A stretch of 64,000 nt of DNA, from NCBI RefSeq assembly GCF_002151125.1, contig NZ_MDJZ01000012.1, positions 1 to 64,000 of the forward strand. The letters run 5' to 3'. Of this stretch, positions 51,855-60,688 are shown piece by piece. Within the stretch, counting starts at the first letter, position 1; each line of letters starts with the position of its first letter. Below the pieces are notes generated by a model. That model had not been told where the DNA came from, did no database searches, and saw only the letters and a program-made list of their open reading frames with translations. The DNA is from Clavibacter michiganensis. GTDB taxonomy: Bacteria > Actinomycetota > Actinomycetes > Actinomycetales > Microbacteriaceae. A program made the translations under genes and the position numbers.

Positions 51855-52423
51855 GCGCGCACGTCCTCATTGCGCACGATGTCGCTGATGCGCCAATGCG
51901 CATCTTCGGATCTCACCGCCTTTAGCTGAAGCGAGAGACGCGTGTCTCGCTGAGGCGTGATGTCCTTGCCGTCTCGGTCCAGAAGACGGGCACCGCTTGA
52001 GTCCAAACAGGCCTGCGCTGTCATGTACTGGAGTCCCGCGGGGTCCGTACCACGGTCGGTCACTTCGAAGCCCGACGTCGTCGCATTGCCTACCTGGCGC
52101 TCCCCAGACTGCCGTTCGTCCGCCAACCCCGACTTCTCGCGGTCCAAGACGTTCCCCGTGAGCAGGTCGGCTAGATCTTGTTCAGTATCAGTATTCGCGT
52201 CGAGTTCGACGTACCGCATGAAGACATCGCGGAACGCCGCGTCGTCCTGCTGCTCTTGCGTCAGCGACGGGGCCGGAGCCGGCGGGGGCGCCGGGGCTGA
52301 TGCTGCGGTGCACCCGGCGAGGAGCAGGCTCGCGGCGAGGACGGCTAGCGACGCCGCCGCCGCTCCCCCGGGTGGTCGCAGCCTGTTGCGTGGTCGCAGC
52401 GGAATGCGCGGTCGCTCGTGCAA
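51845..52423 (-). CDS. Putative lipoprotein, partner of the secreted protein
   Basis: A 192-residue protein with a long Arg/Pro-rich N-terminus, a hydrophobic stretch and a lipobox LLAGC with Cys38, then a Pro/Ala spacer. The mature part (about 52-192) starts with a helix (DDAAFRDVFMRYVELD) and ends with RLSLQLKAVRSEDAHWRISDIV, reminiscent of NTF2/SnoaL-like folds. Function unknown. The TTG start is supported by GGGGGAG seven bases upstream. The stretch NTDTEQDLA is encoded mostly by AT-ending codons (AAT, ACT, GAT, GAA, CAA, CTA), unlike all neighbours, which suggests recent acquisition. Confidence 0.75.
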   Translation of the reverse strand: MHERPRIPLRPRNRLRPPGGAAAASLAVLAASLLLAGCTAASAPAPPPAPAPSLTQEQQDDAAFRDVFMRYVELDANTDTEQDLADLLTGNVLDREKSGLADERQSGERQVGNATTSGFEVTDRGTDPAGLQYMTAQACLDSSGARLLDRDGKDITPQRDTRLSLQLKAVRSEDAHWRISDIVRNEDVRACG

Positions 52424-52578
52424 GGTCGTCTCCCCCGGGCGCTACGGATCCCGCGTGGACAGGCGGGCGCAGGAGCGCCGGGCATCGCGGGTCCCCGCAA
52501 GGTAGCCGCACGAACGCGACCGCTATCGCGCCCCTCCACATCTCGGGAGCGATCACGGGCGCGACGCCGTGGGGACGA

Positions 52579-53712
52579 CTACTCCGACGCGCGGTCGAGG
52601 CGGGCGACGTCGTGCCGCGAGAGCTGGACGTGGGCCGCCTGCACGAGGTCGTGGACCTGCTCCGGCCGGCTCGCGCTCGCGACCGGCGCGACGACACCCG
52701 GCTTCGCGAGGAGCCACGCCAGCGCGATCGTCGCGACGCTCGTCGAGTGGTGCTCGGCGATCTCGTCGAGCGCGGTCAGCACCCGGAGGCCGCGGCGGTT
52801 GAGGTACTTCGCCGCCCGAGCACCGCGTGCGCCCTCGCGGACGGAGTCCCGCGTGCGGTACTTGCCCGCGAGGAAGCCGTTCGCCAACGCGAAGTACGGC
52901 ATCACCGCGAGCTGCTGCCCGCGCACGACGTCGAGGTACTCCGACTCGTAGGGCGCGCGGTTGACGAGGTTGTAGTGCGTCTGCAGGGCGACGAAGCGGG
53001 GCGCGTCGTACAGCCCGCCCATGATCCGCGCATGCAGCAGCCGCTCGGCCGCGTAGTTGGATGCCGCGAGATGCCGCACCTTGCCGGACGCGATGAGACG
53101 GCCGGCAGCGGCGAGGCTCTCCTCGAGCGGCACGTCGAGGTCGTCCCAGTGGAAGTAGAGGAGGTCGATGAAGTCGGTGCCGAGCCGCGACAGGCTGGCG
53201 TCGACGGCGCGCTCGATGCCGGATCCGCCGAGACCCGGGAAGTCCTCGCTCTTGCCGATCTTGGTGGCGACGACCATGGAGTCCCGATTGCGGCGGTGGC
53301 GCATCCACGAGCCGATCATGTGCTCGCTGCGGCCGCTCGCGTAGGAGTCGGCGGTGTCGATGAAGTTGCCGCCCGCCTCCTGGTAGCGGTCGAGGATCGC
53401 GGAGGTGTCCTCGGATCCGGCCGTCCACCCGAAGACGTTGCCGCCGAGCGCCAGCGGGAAGACCCGGAGGTCGGTGTCGCCGATGACGCGACGGAGGGCC
53501 GGCTGCGGGATGCTCCCGCCGCGGCGCAGGCCGGTCTCGACGGCCTCGAGGACCAGGGCGCCTGCCGCCTCCACGGTCGCGTCCACGACCGTGGCGGGCT
53601 CCGACACGACCCCGGCCGCACGCGGACGGCGGGTGGCGGGTGATGCGGCGCGACGCCGGCGGGGCTGCGCGCCGGGAGCGACGTCCGAGGCGGTGGGAGG
53701 AGAGGACGTCAC
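52579..53712 (-). CDS. Aldo/keto reductase with N-terminal extension
   Basis: NADPH-dependent oxidoreductase barrel. The catalytic tetrad is D119 (NFIDTADSY), Y124, K151 (VVATKIGKS) and H188 (LYFHWDD). The core begins near residue 77 (IGDTDLRVFPLALGG), and the preceding 75 residues are a basic, low-complexity extension not usual for the family. Even so, the GTG at the far end is supported by a TACGCT box seven bases upstream. The substrate is unknown; the closest general class is the YghZ/AKR12-like group (uncertain). Confidence 0.82.
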   Translation of the reverse strand: MTSSPPTASDVAPGAQPRRRRAASPATRRPRAAGVVSEPATVVDATVEAAGALVLEAVETGLRRGGSIPQPALRRVIGDTDLRVFPLALGGNVFGWTAGSEDTSAILDRYQEAGGNFIDTADSYASGRSEHMIGSWMRHRRNRDSMVVATKIGKSEDFPGLGGSGIERAVDASLSRLGTDFIDLLYFHWDDLDVPLEESLAAAGRLIASGKVRHLAASNYAAERLLHARIMGGLYDAPRFVALQTHYNLVNRAPYESEYLDVVRGQQLAVMPYFALANGFLAGKYRTRDSVREGARGARAAKYLNRRGLRVLTALDEIAEHHSTSVATIALAWLLAKPGVVAPVASASRPEQVHDLVQAAHVQLSRHDVARLDRASE

Positions 53713-53719
53713 ACAGGCG

Positions 53720-53725
53720 AGCGTA
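53720..53725 (-). promoter_or_regulatory. -10 box of the aldo/keto reductase gene, leaderless geometry
   Basis: TACGCT on the minus strand, seven bases before the GTG. This is the main argument for the long N-terminal form. Confidence 0.4.
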
Positions 53726-53803
53726 CCGCCCAGCGCGCTAAACGTTTGCGTACCAACGGTCCAGACCCGCGAAGGTTCGTCCGCGGGACATCGACCGCGA
53801 GAC

Positions 53804-53842
53804 GGCCCGACGGGCCGATGGGCCGATGGGCCGACGGGCCGT
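53804..53842. repeat. Short tandem repeat of GGGCCGAT
   Basis: Three full tandem units (53812-53819, 53820-53827, 53828-53835, the last with C for T) flanked by partial units. They lie in the 433-base gap 53713-54145 between two divergent genes. The rest of that gap shows no gene; short open frames there have no family similarity I recognise. Confidence 0.7.
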
Positions 53843-54145
53843 TCTGCCTCGACGCTGCCTCGACGGCGGCGACGCCGGAAGGGGTGCCGTGGATCCCCCG
53901 ACCCCGGCACCCCTCGGCGGTCTGCATCCCCCGATGCGTCCCCCGGAGGCGGGCGATCACGTGGACCGGCCCGCATCGACCACGCTAACGAGGCATCCGC
54001 GTCGGGACCCAGCCCCTCTTCGGGGGCCCCGCGACCGTGACGTGCGCCGGGCGCGGGGGACCGACGTCGCCGGTGAGCAGGGACCCGGACGCTTCCCCGC
54101 CCGCCGTGCGAGGCTGAGGAGTCAGCACGACCGAGAGGAAACCCC

Positions 54146-54676
54146 GTGACCAACGACCCGCTGCACCGCCTGCCGGATGCCGCCCCCTTCCACCTCACCA
54201 GCCCCGACTTCGCCGACGGCGCACCGCTGCCCCTGTCCGCGCGCGGCGCCGCACAGGGCGGCGAGGACCGCTCCCCCGCGCTCACCTGGACGGGCGCGCC
54301 CGCCGCCACGCGCAGCTACGTCCTCACCGCGTACGACCCCGACGCCCCGACGGGGAGCGGCTACTGGCACTGGGCGGTCCGCGGGATCCCCGCATCCACG
54401 ACCGCGCTGCCCGCCGGCGCCGGCGACCCGGACGCGGGCCTGCTCCCCGAGGGCGCCGTGACCATGCACAACGAGTCGCGCGAGACGCGGTTCGCCGGGG
54501 CGACGCCGCCCGCGGGCCACGGCACGCACCGCTACTTCTTCACCGTCACGGCGCTCGACGTCGAGTCGCTGGACGTCCCGGAGGGCGCGACCCCGGCCGT
54601 CCTCGGCTTCCTGATGCTGCCCCACGTGATCGGGCGCGCCCAGCTCATGGGCACGGCGATCACCGTCGAGGACTAG
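54146..54676 (+). CDS. YbhB/YbcL-family (Raf kinase inhibitor-like) protein
   Basis: A 176-residue PEBP-fold protein. The signature DPDAPTGSGYWHWAVRGIP and the ligand-pocket segments HGTHRYFFTVTALD and VLGFLMLPHVIGRAQLMGT are clear. Bacterial members are of uncertain function and may bind small anions or lipids. The GTG start has AGAGGAA about six bases upstream. No signal peptide. Confidence 0.9.
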   Translation: MTNDPLHRLPDAAPFHLTSPDFADGAPLPLSARGAAQGGEDRSPALTWTGAPAATRSYVLTAYDPDAPTGSGYWHWAVRGIPASTTALPAGAGDPDAGLLPEGAVTMHNESRETRFAGATPPAGHGTHRYFFTVTALDVESLDVPEGATPAVLGFLMLPHVIGRAQLMGTAITVED

Positions 54677-54698
54677 GCGCGAGGACGAGGGGGACGCC

Positions 54699-55058
54699 AT
54701 GGCCGAGGACGGCGTCGACCGACCGACGGATGGGGCGGGCGAGGATGCCCGTCTCCGCCGCTCCCGGCTCGCGCTGATCCTCGCCCTGGCGGTCGTGGCC
54801 GTCGTCGTGGCCGTCGTGATCGCCGTGGTCGCGCTGTCACCGGGGGGCTCCGCGCCCCCCGCTCCCGTGCCGGCCAGCAGCGCGCCGGCCACGACGCCCG
54901 AGGTCACGACCGGTCCCGAGCCGACGCCGACGACGACGGACGAGCCGGCGCCGACGCCCGCGCCGAGCCCGTCGGCCGATCCGACCCCGGAGCCGTCGCT
55001 CTCGGCACCGCCGGCGGAGGACGTCCCGTACCCGACGGATCCGAACGACGGCAAGTAG
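54699..55058 (+). CDS. Proline/threonine-rich single-span membrane protein
   Basis: 119 residues: a charged cytoplasmic start (1-23), one span (about 25-47), then an extracellular tail made almost wholly of Pro, Thr, Ala, Ser and Glu, ending YPTDPNDGK. It probably reaches into the cell wall. No family recognised; such stalk proteins diverge fast. GAGGGGG upstream of ATG and only 22 bases after the YbhB-like gene suggest co-transcription. Confidence 0.65.
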   Translation: MAEDGVDRPTDGAGEDARLRRSRLALILALAVVAVVVAVVIAVVALSPGGSAPPAPVPASSAPATTPEVTTGPEPTPTTTDEPAPTPAPSPSADPTPEPSLSAPPAEDVPYPTDPNDGK

Positions 55059-55069
55059 GCCGCACACGA

Positions 55070-55105
55070 CGGATGCCCGCCCCACCGAGGTGGGACGGGC
55101 ATCCG
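55070..55105. terminator. Strong terminator between convergent transcripts
   Basis: CGGATGCCCG pairs with CGGGCATCCG; after one mismatch a CCCAC/GTGGG extension closes a short loop. It serves the rightward YbhB unit and the leftward pnp gene (22 bases past the pnp stop). Confidence 0.7.
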
Positions 55106-55127
55106 CTTCGTGCGACTGCGAGAGGGC

Positions 55128-57401
55128 CTAGCCCTCCGCGGGGAGGTCCGTGCCGTGGCTCGCGGCGTCGCGGCCCTCCTGATCGGCGGCCTCCTCCATC
55201 ACGGGAGCGAGCGAGAGCTTGCCGCGGTCGTCGATCTTGGTGATCTCCACCAGGATCTTCTGGCCGACGCCGAGGACGTCCTCGACGTTCTCGACGCGCT
55301 TGCCGCCGGCGAGCTTGCGGACCTCGCTGATGTGCAGCAGTCCGTCCTTGCCGGGGAGCAGCGAGACGAACGCGCCGAACGTCGCGATCTTGACGACGGT
55401 GCCGAGGAAGGACTCGCCGACCTCCGGGTTCGTCGGGTTCGCGATGGCGTTGACCTGCGCACGCGCGGCCTCCGCCGACGGGCCGTCGACGGCGCCGATG
55501 TAGACGGTGCCGTCCTCCTCGATGGAGATGTCGGCGCCGGTCTCGTCCTGGATGGCGTTGATCGTCTTGCCCTTCGGGCCGATCAGCTCGCCGATCTTGT
55601 CGACGGGGATGTTGACCGAGATCACGCGGGGCGCGGTCGGGGCCATCTCGTCGGGGCCGTCGATGGCCTGGTTCAGCACGCCGAGGATGGCCGTGCGGGC
55701 CTCCTTCGCCTGCTTGAGCGCACCGTCGAGGACCGACGTGGGGATGCCGTCGAGCTTCGTGTCCAGCTGGATGGCCGTGACGAACTCCGCCGTGCCGGCG
55801 ACCTTGAAGTCCATGTCGCCGAGCGCGTCCTCCGCACCGAGGATGTCGGTGAGGGCCGCGTAGCGGACCTGGCCGTCGACGGTGTCGGAGACGAGGCCCA
55901 TGGCGATGCCGGCGACCGGCGCGCGCAGCGGCACGCCCGCGTTGAGCAGGGACAGGGTCGAGGCGCAGACGGAGCCCATCGACGTGGAGCCGTTGGACCC
56001 GAGGGCCTCCGACACCTGGCGGATCGCGTAGGGGAACTCCTCGCGGCTGGGCAGCACGGGCACGATGGCGCGCTCGGCGAGGAAGCCGTGCCCGATCTCG
56101 CGGCGCTTCGGCGACCCGACGCGACCGGTCTCGCCGGTGGAGTAGGGCGGGAAGTTGTAGTGGTGCAGGTACTTCTTCTTCTTGATGGGGCTCAGCGAGT
56201 CGATCTGCTGCTCCATCTTGAGCATGTTCAGCGTGGTGACGCCCAGGATCTGGGTCTCGCCGCGCTGGAAGATGGCCGACCCGTGGACGCGCGGGATGAC
56301 CTGCACCTCGGCGTCGAGCGGGCGGATGTCGGCGAGGCCGCGGCCGTCCATGCGGATGCCGTCGCGGAGGATCCGGCCTCGGACGACCGTCTTCGTGACC
56401 GACTTGTACGCCGCCGAGAACTCGGTGAGCGCCGACTGCGGCAGCTCGCCGGCCTCGACCTTGGCGGCCACGGCCTCCTTGGTGCGGGTCTTGAGCGCGT
56501 CGTCGGCGTCCTGGCGCTCGATCTTGTCCGCGATCTTGTAGACGTCGCCGAGGTCGGAGAGCGCGAGCTCGCTGACCGCGTCGTAGGTCTCCTGCGCGTA
56601 CGGCAGGAAGACGGGGTAGTCGACCGTGGGCTTCGCGGCCTGCTGCGCGAGCGAGGCCTGCGCGGCGACCAGCTGGTGGATGAACGGCTTCGCGGCCTCG
56701 AGGCCCTGCGCGACGACGGCCTCGTCGGGCTTCGTGGCGCCGCCCTGGATGAGGTCCCAGGCACCCTCGGTGGCCTCGGCCTCGACCATCATGATCGCGA
56801 CGTCCTCGTTGCCCTCGGAGTCGGTGACGACACGGCCGGCGACGGTGATGTCGAAGACGGCCTCCTGGAGCTGCGAGTGCTTCGGGAAGGCGACCCACTG
56901 GTCGCCGATGAGCGCGAGGCGCACACCCGCGATGGGGCCGGAGAAGGGGATGCCCGAGAGCATGCTCGAGGCGCTCGCCGCGTTGATGGCGAGGCTGTCG
57001 TAGAACTCGTCCGGCGCGATGCTGAGGACGGTGATGACGACCTGGACCTCGTTGCGGAGGCCCGTGATGAACGACGGGCGCAGCGGCCGGTCGATGAGGC
57101 GGCAGACGAGGATCGCCTCGGTGGAGGGGCGGCCCTCGCGGCGGAAGAACGAGCCGGGGATCTTGCCCGCGGCGTAGCTGCGCTCCTCGACGTCGATGGT
57201 CAGGGGGAAGAAGTCGAAGTTGTCCTTCGGGTGCTTGCCCACCGAGGTGGCGGACAGCAGCATCGTGTCCTCGTCGAGGTACGCGGCGACCGCGCCCTGC
57301 GCCTGCTGCGCGAGGCGGCCGGCCTCGAATCGGACCGTGCGGGTCCCGTACTTGCCGTTGTCGAGGACTGCCTCGGCGAACTTGATCTCTGGACCTTCCA
57401 T
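55128..57401 (-). CDS. pnp: Polyribonucleotide nucleotidyltransferase
   Basis: Trimeric 3 prime exoribonuclease (and, in actinobacteria, a main RNA-tailing enzyme). Two RNase PH-like domains (about 1-230 and 330-560) flank a helical domain. KH domain near 590-650 ([20 protein letters not shown]) and S1 domain near 660-735 ([20 protein letters not shown]). Length 757. AAGGAGAGAG precedes ATG. Confidence 0.97.
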   Translation of the reverse strand: MEGPEIKFAEAVLDNGKYGTRTVRFEAGRLAQQAQGAVAAYLDEDTMLLSATSVGKHPKDNFDFFPLTIDVEERSYAAGKIPGSFFRREGRPSTEAILVCRLIDRPLRPSFITGLRNEVQVVITVLSIAPDEFYDSLAINAASASSMLSGIPFSGPIAGVRLALIGDQWVAFPKHSQLQEAVFDITVAGRVVTDSEGNEDVAIMMVEAEATEGAWDLIQGGATKPDEAVVAQGLEAAKPFIHQLVAAQASLAQQAAKPTVDYPVFLPYAQETYDAVSELALSDLGDVYKIADKIERQDADDALKTRTKEAVAAKVEAGELPQSALTEFSAAYKSVTKTVVRGRILRDGIRMDGRGLADIRPLDAEVQVIPRVHGSAIFQRGETQILGVTTLNMLKMEQQIDSLSPIKKKKYLHHYNFPPYSTGETGRVGSPKRREIGHGFLAERAIVPVLPSREEFPYAIRQVSEALGSNGSTSMGSVCASTLSLLNAGVPLRAPVAGIAMGLVSDTVDGQVRYAALTDILGAEDALGDMDFKVAGTAEFVTAIQLDTKLDGIPTSVLDGALKQAKEARTAILGVLNQAIDGPDEMAPTAPRVISVNIPVDKIGELIGPKGKTINAIQDETGADISIEEDGTVYIGAVDGPSAEAARAQVNAIANPTNPEVGESFLGTVVKIATFGAFVSLLPGKDGLLHISEVRKLAGGKRVENVEDVLGVGQKILVEITKIDDRGKLSLAPVMEEAADQEGRDAASHGTDLPAEG

Positions 57402-57805
57402 TGAGGTCTCTCTCCTTCGTGTTGCGCCTCTCGGCGACGCCCGTCGGGCGCTCGTCCTGCATCCCGTGTGGATGCGGACCTCCTGCGACAGAGGAGGAGC
57501 GGGCGAGGCGACACGTCGGAATCCGCCTGATGCGGGATCCGGGTGCACGTGCGCGGCTGGTTCCGCTCACCGGCCGGTGGCCGACGGCGGCGGGCGCATG
57601 TCTGGCCATCAGTGGGAATGCTCCGAGCGACTCGGAATACCACCACCAACGACCAGCTCCTGCCGGCCAGCTCCATCTGTCGTGATCGCATCGTGACGCT
57701 GGGCGTCCGCTGGATCACTCCCACCATGGTAGCACCCGGCCCCTCGCCGGCCCCGGAGGACGGGCGTCGCCGGGTGTCGGTCGGTCGACGGTGCGCTTAA
57801 CGCGA
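57402..57805. other. rpsO-pnp intergenic region
   Basis: The gap between rpsO and pnp is 476 bases. Besides the rpsO stem (57806-57839), I see a CACCCGGC/GCCGGGTG pair (57733-57740 with 57769-57776) that could form a long-range stem, but no convincing promoter or open frame. In other bacteria this region holds RNase III or PNPase-autoregulation stems. Confidence 0.4.
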
Positions 57806-57839
57806 GACGAGCCGCCACCCCGGAGGGTGACGGCTCGTC
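57806..57839 (-). terminator. rpsO terminator
   Basis: A 15-bp stem with one mismatch (57806-57820 with 57825-57839, 4-base loop), 38 bases past the rpsO stop. Confidence 0.65.
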
Positions 57840-57877
57840 CGGCTCGTCGTGATGCGATCAGCGACGCGCGGTGCGTG

Positions 57878-58147
57878 TCAGCGGCGGATGCCCAGGCGCA
57901 CGATCAGGGCGCGGTAGCGCTCGATGTCGACGTTGGACAGGTAGCCGAGGAGACGACGACGCTGGCCGACCAGGAGGAGCAGGCCACGACGCGTGTGGTG
58001 GTCGTGCTTGTGCTCCTTGAGGTGCTCGGTGAGGCCCGTGATCCGCTTGGTGAGGAGCGCGATCTGCACCTCGGGGGATCCGGTGTCACCGGGGTGGGTC
58101 GCGTACTCGTCGATGATCGCCTTCTTGACGTCTGCTTCCAGAGCCAT
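57878..58147 (-). CDS. rpsO: 30S ribosomal protein S15
   Basis: An 89-residue primary 16S rRNA-binding protein. Diagnostic segments are [33 protein letters not shown] and [22 protein letters not shown] lies about eight bases before ATG. It lies upstream of pnp as in most bacteria. Confidence 0.98.
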   Translation of the reverse strand: MALEADVKKAIIDEYATHPGDTGSPEVQIALLTKRITGLTEHLKEHKHDHHTRRGLLLLVGQRRRLLGYLSNVDIERYRALIVRLGIRR

Positions 58148-58238
58148 GTGATGATCCCCTCTCGTGTTCGTTGCGCGGCGCCCGTCACAGGATGTGCGAG
58201 CTCTCTTGATCCGCGGCCGTTCAGACGGCAACCGCACG

Positions 58239-58244
58239 AGCATA
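58239..58244 (-). promoter_or_regulatory. Possible -10 box of rpsO
   Basis: TATGCT on the minus strand would give a leader of about 85 bases. The -35 region is GC-only. S15 leaders are often regulatory, but I see no pseudoknot I can name. Confidence 0.35.
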
Positions 58245-58310
58245 GCAGGAGGGGCGGGGCGCTCCCGCGGGCGGACGGCCGCGCGACGGGGCGGGGTCGG
58301 TGGACTCGGC

Positions 58311-58316
58311 TAGCGT
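58311..58316 (+). promoter_or_regulatory. -10 box of the MFS gene
   Basis: TAGCGT on the plus strand; transcription from here would start after the upstream GTG at 58300, supporting the GTG at 58351 with a leader of about 28 bases. Confidence 0.4.
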
Positions 58317-58350
58317 GGAGAACCACTCTAGAGAGACGACGCAGCGACAC

Positions 58351-59703
58351 GTGAGCACCCCGCCCGACACCTCCCCCATCCCGATCCCCGACGAGCGGCA
58401 GGTGCGCGGCAGCCACTTCGTCGACCTGTCGCCGCTGAAGGAGAGCCCGGCGTTCGCGCGGCTCTGGGCGGGCAACGCGATCGCGGGCATCGGCAGCCAG
58501 ATGACCGTCGTGGCGATCGGGCTGCACGTGTACGAGCTGACGGGATCCACCGGCTCGGTCGCGCTCGTGGGCGTGCTGTCGCTCCTGCCGATGATCATCG
58601 CGGGCCTCTACGGCGGCATGCTCGCCGACGCGTTCGACCGGCGGAAGGTCGCGCTCGTCGCCTCGTGCGTGGCGTGGGGCTCGACCATCGTCCTGGCCGC
58701 CCTCGCGTGGACGCACGCGGAGACGGTGGGGTCGCTCTACGCGCTGAGCATCGTCAACGCGGTCGCGGCGACCGTGATCGGCACCAGCAGGCAGGCGATC
58801 CTCCCCCGCATCCTCCCGCCCCACCTGCTGCCCGCGGCCAGCGCGCTCGGCGGCATCAGCCTGGGCGTCATGGTCACGGTGGGGCCGGCGCTCGCGGGCG
58901 TGCTCGTGGCGTCGGTCGGGTTCCAGTGGACCTACACGGTCGACGCGGTGCTGTTCCTCGCGGCGTTCACGGGGGTGCTCGCGCTGCCGCGGATCGCGCC
59001 CGAGGGCGAGGTGCAGCGGCCGGGGCTGGCGTCGATCAGGTACGGGATCGGGTTCCTCCGGACCGCGCCGAACATCCGCATGTCGTTCATCGTCGACATC
59101 ATCGCCATGACCCTCGGGCAGCCGCGCGTGCTGTTCCCGGCCGTGGGCGCGGTGGTGCTCGGCGGCGGGCCGGTCACCGTCGGGATCCTGACGGCCGCCG
59201 GCGCGGTCGGCAGCCTGGTGAGCAGCGTGCTGAGCGGATCCGTCGGGCGGGTCACGCGCCACGGCCGGGCGATCCGGTGGGCGATCGTCGCGTACGGCCT
59301 CTCCACCGCGGGCTTCGGCGTGGTGCTGCTCCTCGCGTCGAAGCCGGGCGTGCTGCACGGCATCGGCTCGCGCATCGAGGACGCGAGCATCCCCGGCATC
59401 GTCGCGGCGTCCGTGCTGCTGGCGCTCACGGGCGCGGCCGACAACATCTCCTCGATCTTCCGCAACACCATGCTGCAGACCGCGGTGCCCGACAACATGC
59501 GCGGGCGGCTGCAGGGCATCTTCATCGTCGTCGTGACGGGCGGGCCGCGGCTCGGCGACGCCTACATCGGCATCGTGACGCTGTTCGCGGCGCTGTGGGT
59601 GCCGTCGCTCGTGGGCGGGCTGCTGATCGCGGTGGTCGTGTGGATCCTGATCCGCTCGCTGCCATCGTTCGAGCACTACGACGCCCGGAACCCGACGCCG
59701 TGA
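58351..59703 (+). CDS. MFS transporter
   Basis: A 450-residue major-facilitator protein with about 11-12 spans. The loop after span 2 reads YGGMLADAFDRRKV, the family motif G-x3-D-x-x-D/G-R-R/K. It resembles the enterobactin-exporter-type (EntS/MFS_3) group with residues FARLWAGNAIAGIGSQM at the first span. Substrate unknown, probably an exported small molecule. The start is placed at the GTG preceding STPPDTSPIP, after the promoter box. Its stop overlaps the nuclease gene start (GTGA). Confidence 0.85.
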   Translation: MSTPPDTSPIPIPDERQVRGSHFVDLSPLKESPAFARLWAGNAIAGIGSQMTVVAIGLHVYELTGSTGSVALVGVLSLLPMIIAGLYGGMLADAFDRRKVALVASCVAWGSTIVLAALAWTHAETVGSLYALSIVNAVAATVIGTSRQAILPRILPPHLLPAASALGGISLGVMVTVGPALAGVLVASVGFQWTYTVDAVLFLAAFTGVLALPRIAPEGEVQRPGLASIRYGIGFLRTAPNIRMSFIVDIIAMTLGQPRVLFPAVGAVVLGGGPVTVGILTAAGAVGSLVSSVLSGSVGRVTRHGRAIRWAIVAYGLSTAGFGVVLLLASKPGVLHGIGSRIEDASIPGIVAASVLLALTGAADNISSIFRNTMLQTAVPDNMRGRLQGIFIVVVTGGPRLGDAYIGIVTLFAALWVPSLVGGLLIAVVVWILIRSLPSFEHYDARNPTP

Positions 59704-60458
59704 CCCGGCGGAGGCGGCGGCGGACGCCCGCGCTCGTGACGCTGGCGGCGCTCGTGCTCGTGATCGTCGCCGCGGTCGTGCAGTGGCGGGGGGATCCCGG
59801 CGCCGGATCGGGCCAGGTCGGCGGCACGTCGGGGCTCGGCGCGGAGCCGGGGTCGTCCGGATCCGCGCGCCTCGCCCTCGACTCCCTCGAGGTGCGCGCC
59901 GAGGAGCGCGTGCCCGGCTACGACCGCGAGTCCTTCGCCTGGCGCACGGACGTGGACCGCAACGGCTGCGACACCCGCAACGACGTGCTCCGGCGCGACC
60001 TCGCCGACGTGGGGATCCGCGGCGGCACGGACGGCTGCGTCGTGGAGTCCGGCGTGCTGGAGGATCCGTACTCCGGCGCGCGCGTGTCCTTCGACAGGTC
60101 CAGGGACCCGGAGGCCGTGCAGATCGACCACGTGGTGTCGCTGTCCGACGCGTGGTCGTCCGGCGCGTGGCGCTGGGACGCCGACTACCGCGCGACGTTC
60201 GCGAACGACCCGCTGGAGCTGGTGGCCGCGTCCGCCGCCGAGAACTCGGCGAAGTCGGACGCGACGGCAGACGAGTGGCTGCCCGAGGATCAGACCGACG
60301 CGTGCGCGCTCGTGGCCCGGCAGGTCGCGATCAAGGTGCGCACGGAGCTCAGCGTGACCCGCGCGGAGCATGACGCCATGGCGCGCGTGCTCGACGGGTG
60401 CGCGGACGCGCCGCTCCTCACCTCCGACGACGTGCGCTGGCCCGCGCCCGCGCGCTGA
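59700..60458 (+). CDS. Membrane-anchored or secreted HNH nuclease (DUF1524/GmrSD-C type)
   Basis: 252 residues. A basic start and one hydrophobic helix (about 9-27, signal peptide or anchor) precede a linker, then a DUF1524-type HNH domain: H144 in QIDHVV, N169 in FANDPLELVA, and N182 in ENSAKSDATADEWLP. Cysteines at 90, 113 and two near the C-terminus could form disulfides outside the cell. Such extracellular nucleases are common in actinobacteria and may scavenge nucleic acid. Coupling to the MFS gene (GTGA) is notable. Confidence 0.82.
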   Translation: MTRRRRRRTPALVTLAALVLVIVAAVVQWRGDPGAGSGQVGGTSGLGAEPGSSGSARLALDSLEVRAEERVPGYDRESFAWRTDVDRNGCDTRNDVLRRDLADVGIRGGTDGCVVESGVLEDPYSGARVSFDRSRDPEAVQIDHVVSLSDAWSSGAWRWDADYRATFANDPLELVAASAAENSAKSDATADEWLPEDQTDACALVARQVAIKVRTELSVTRAEHDAMARVLDGCADAPLLTSDDVRWPAPAR

Positions 60459-60529
60459 CCCCGGTACAGGGATCCGTCACCTCGTGTCCCCAACCGATCG
60501 CGCGCCCGGTCCGAACACACTGCAGTGCG

Positions 60530-60565
60530 CCGGACCATCAGAGACGCGATGCACCACTGGTCCGG
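60530..60565 (+). terminator. Stem downstream of the HNH nuclease gene
   Basis: CCGGACCA (60530-60537) and TGGTCCGG (60558-60565) form an 8-bp stem around a 20-base loop, about 70 bases past the nuclease stop. Confidence 0.4.
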
Positions 60566-60634
60566 ATGTCATGGGGAGAGCGGTCGCACGGACGGCGCAT
60601 GCAGAGGGGTCTCGGCGCCGGGACCACGATCGCA

Positions 60635-60660
60635 GGGCCGGCCCGTCATCGGGTCGGCCC
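60635..60660 (-). terminator. Stem downstream of the SLC13-type transporter gene
   Basis: GGGCCGGCCCG and CGGGTCGGCCC form an 11-bp stem (one G-T pair) with a 4-base loop, 28 bases past the transporter stop. Confidence 0.55.
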
Positions 60661-60688
60661 ATCTCCGCGCCGTCGCGCGGTCGGCGGA

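Noticed and set aside
53746-53988. Open frame of about 80 codons in the gap before the YbhB-like gene
   Set aside because: It is produced by the GGGCCGAT repeat and GC bias; no Shine-Dalgarno and no recognisable protein.
58300-58350. Upstream GTG start for the MFS transporter
   Set aside because: It lies before the likely -10 box (58311-58316), and the extra residues do not resemble transporter N-termini.
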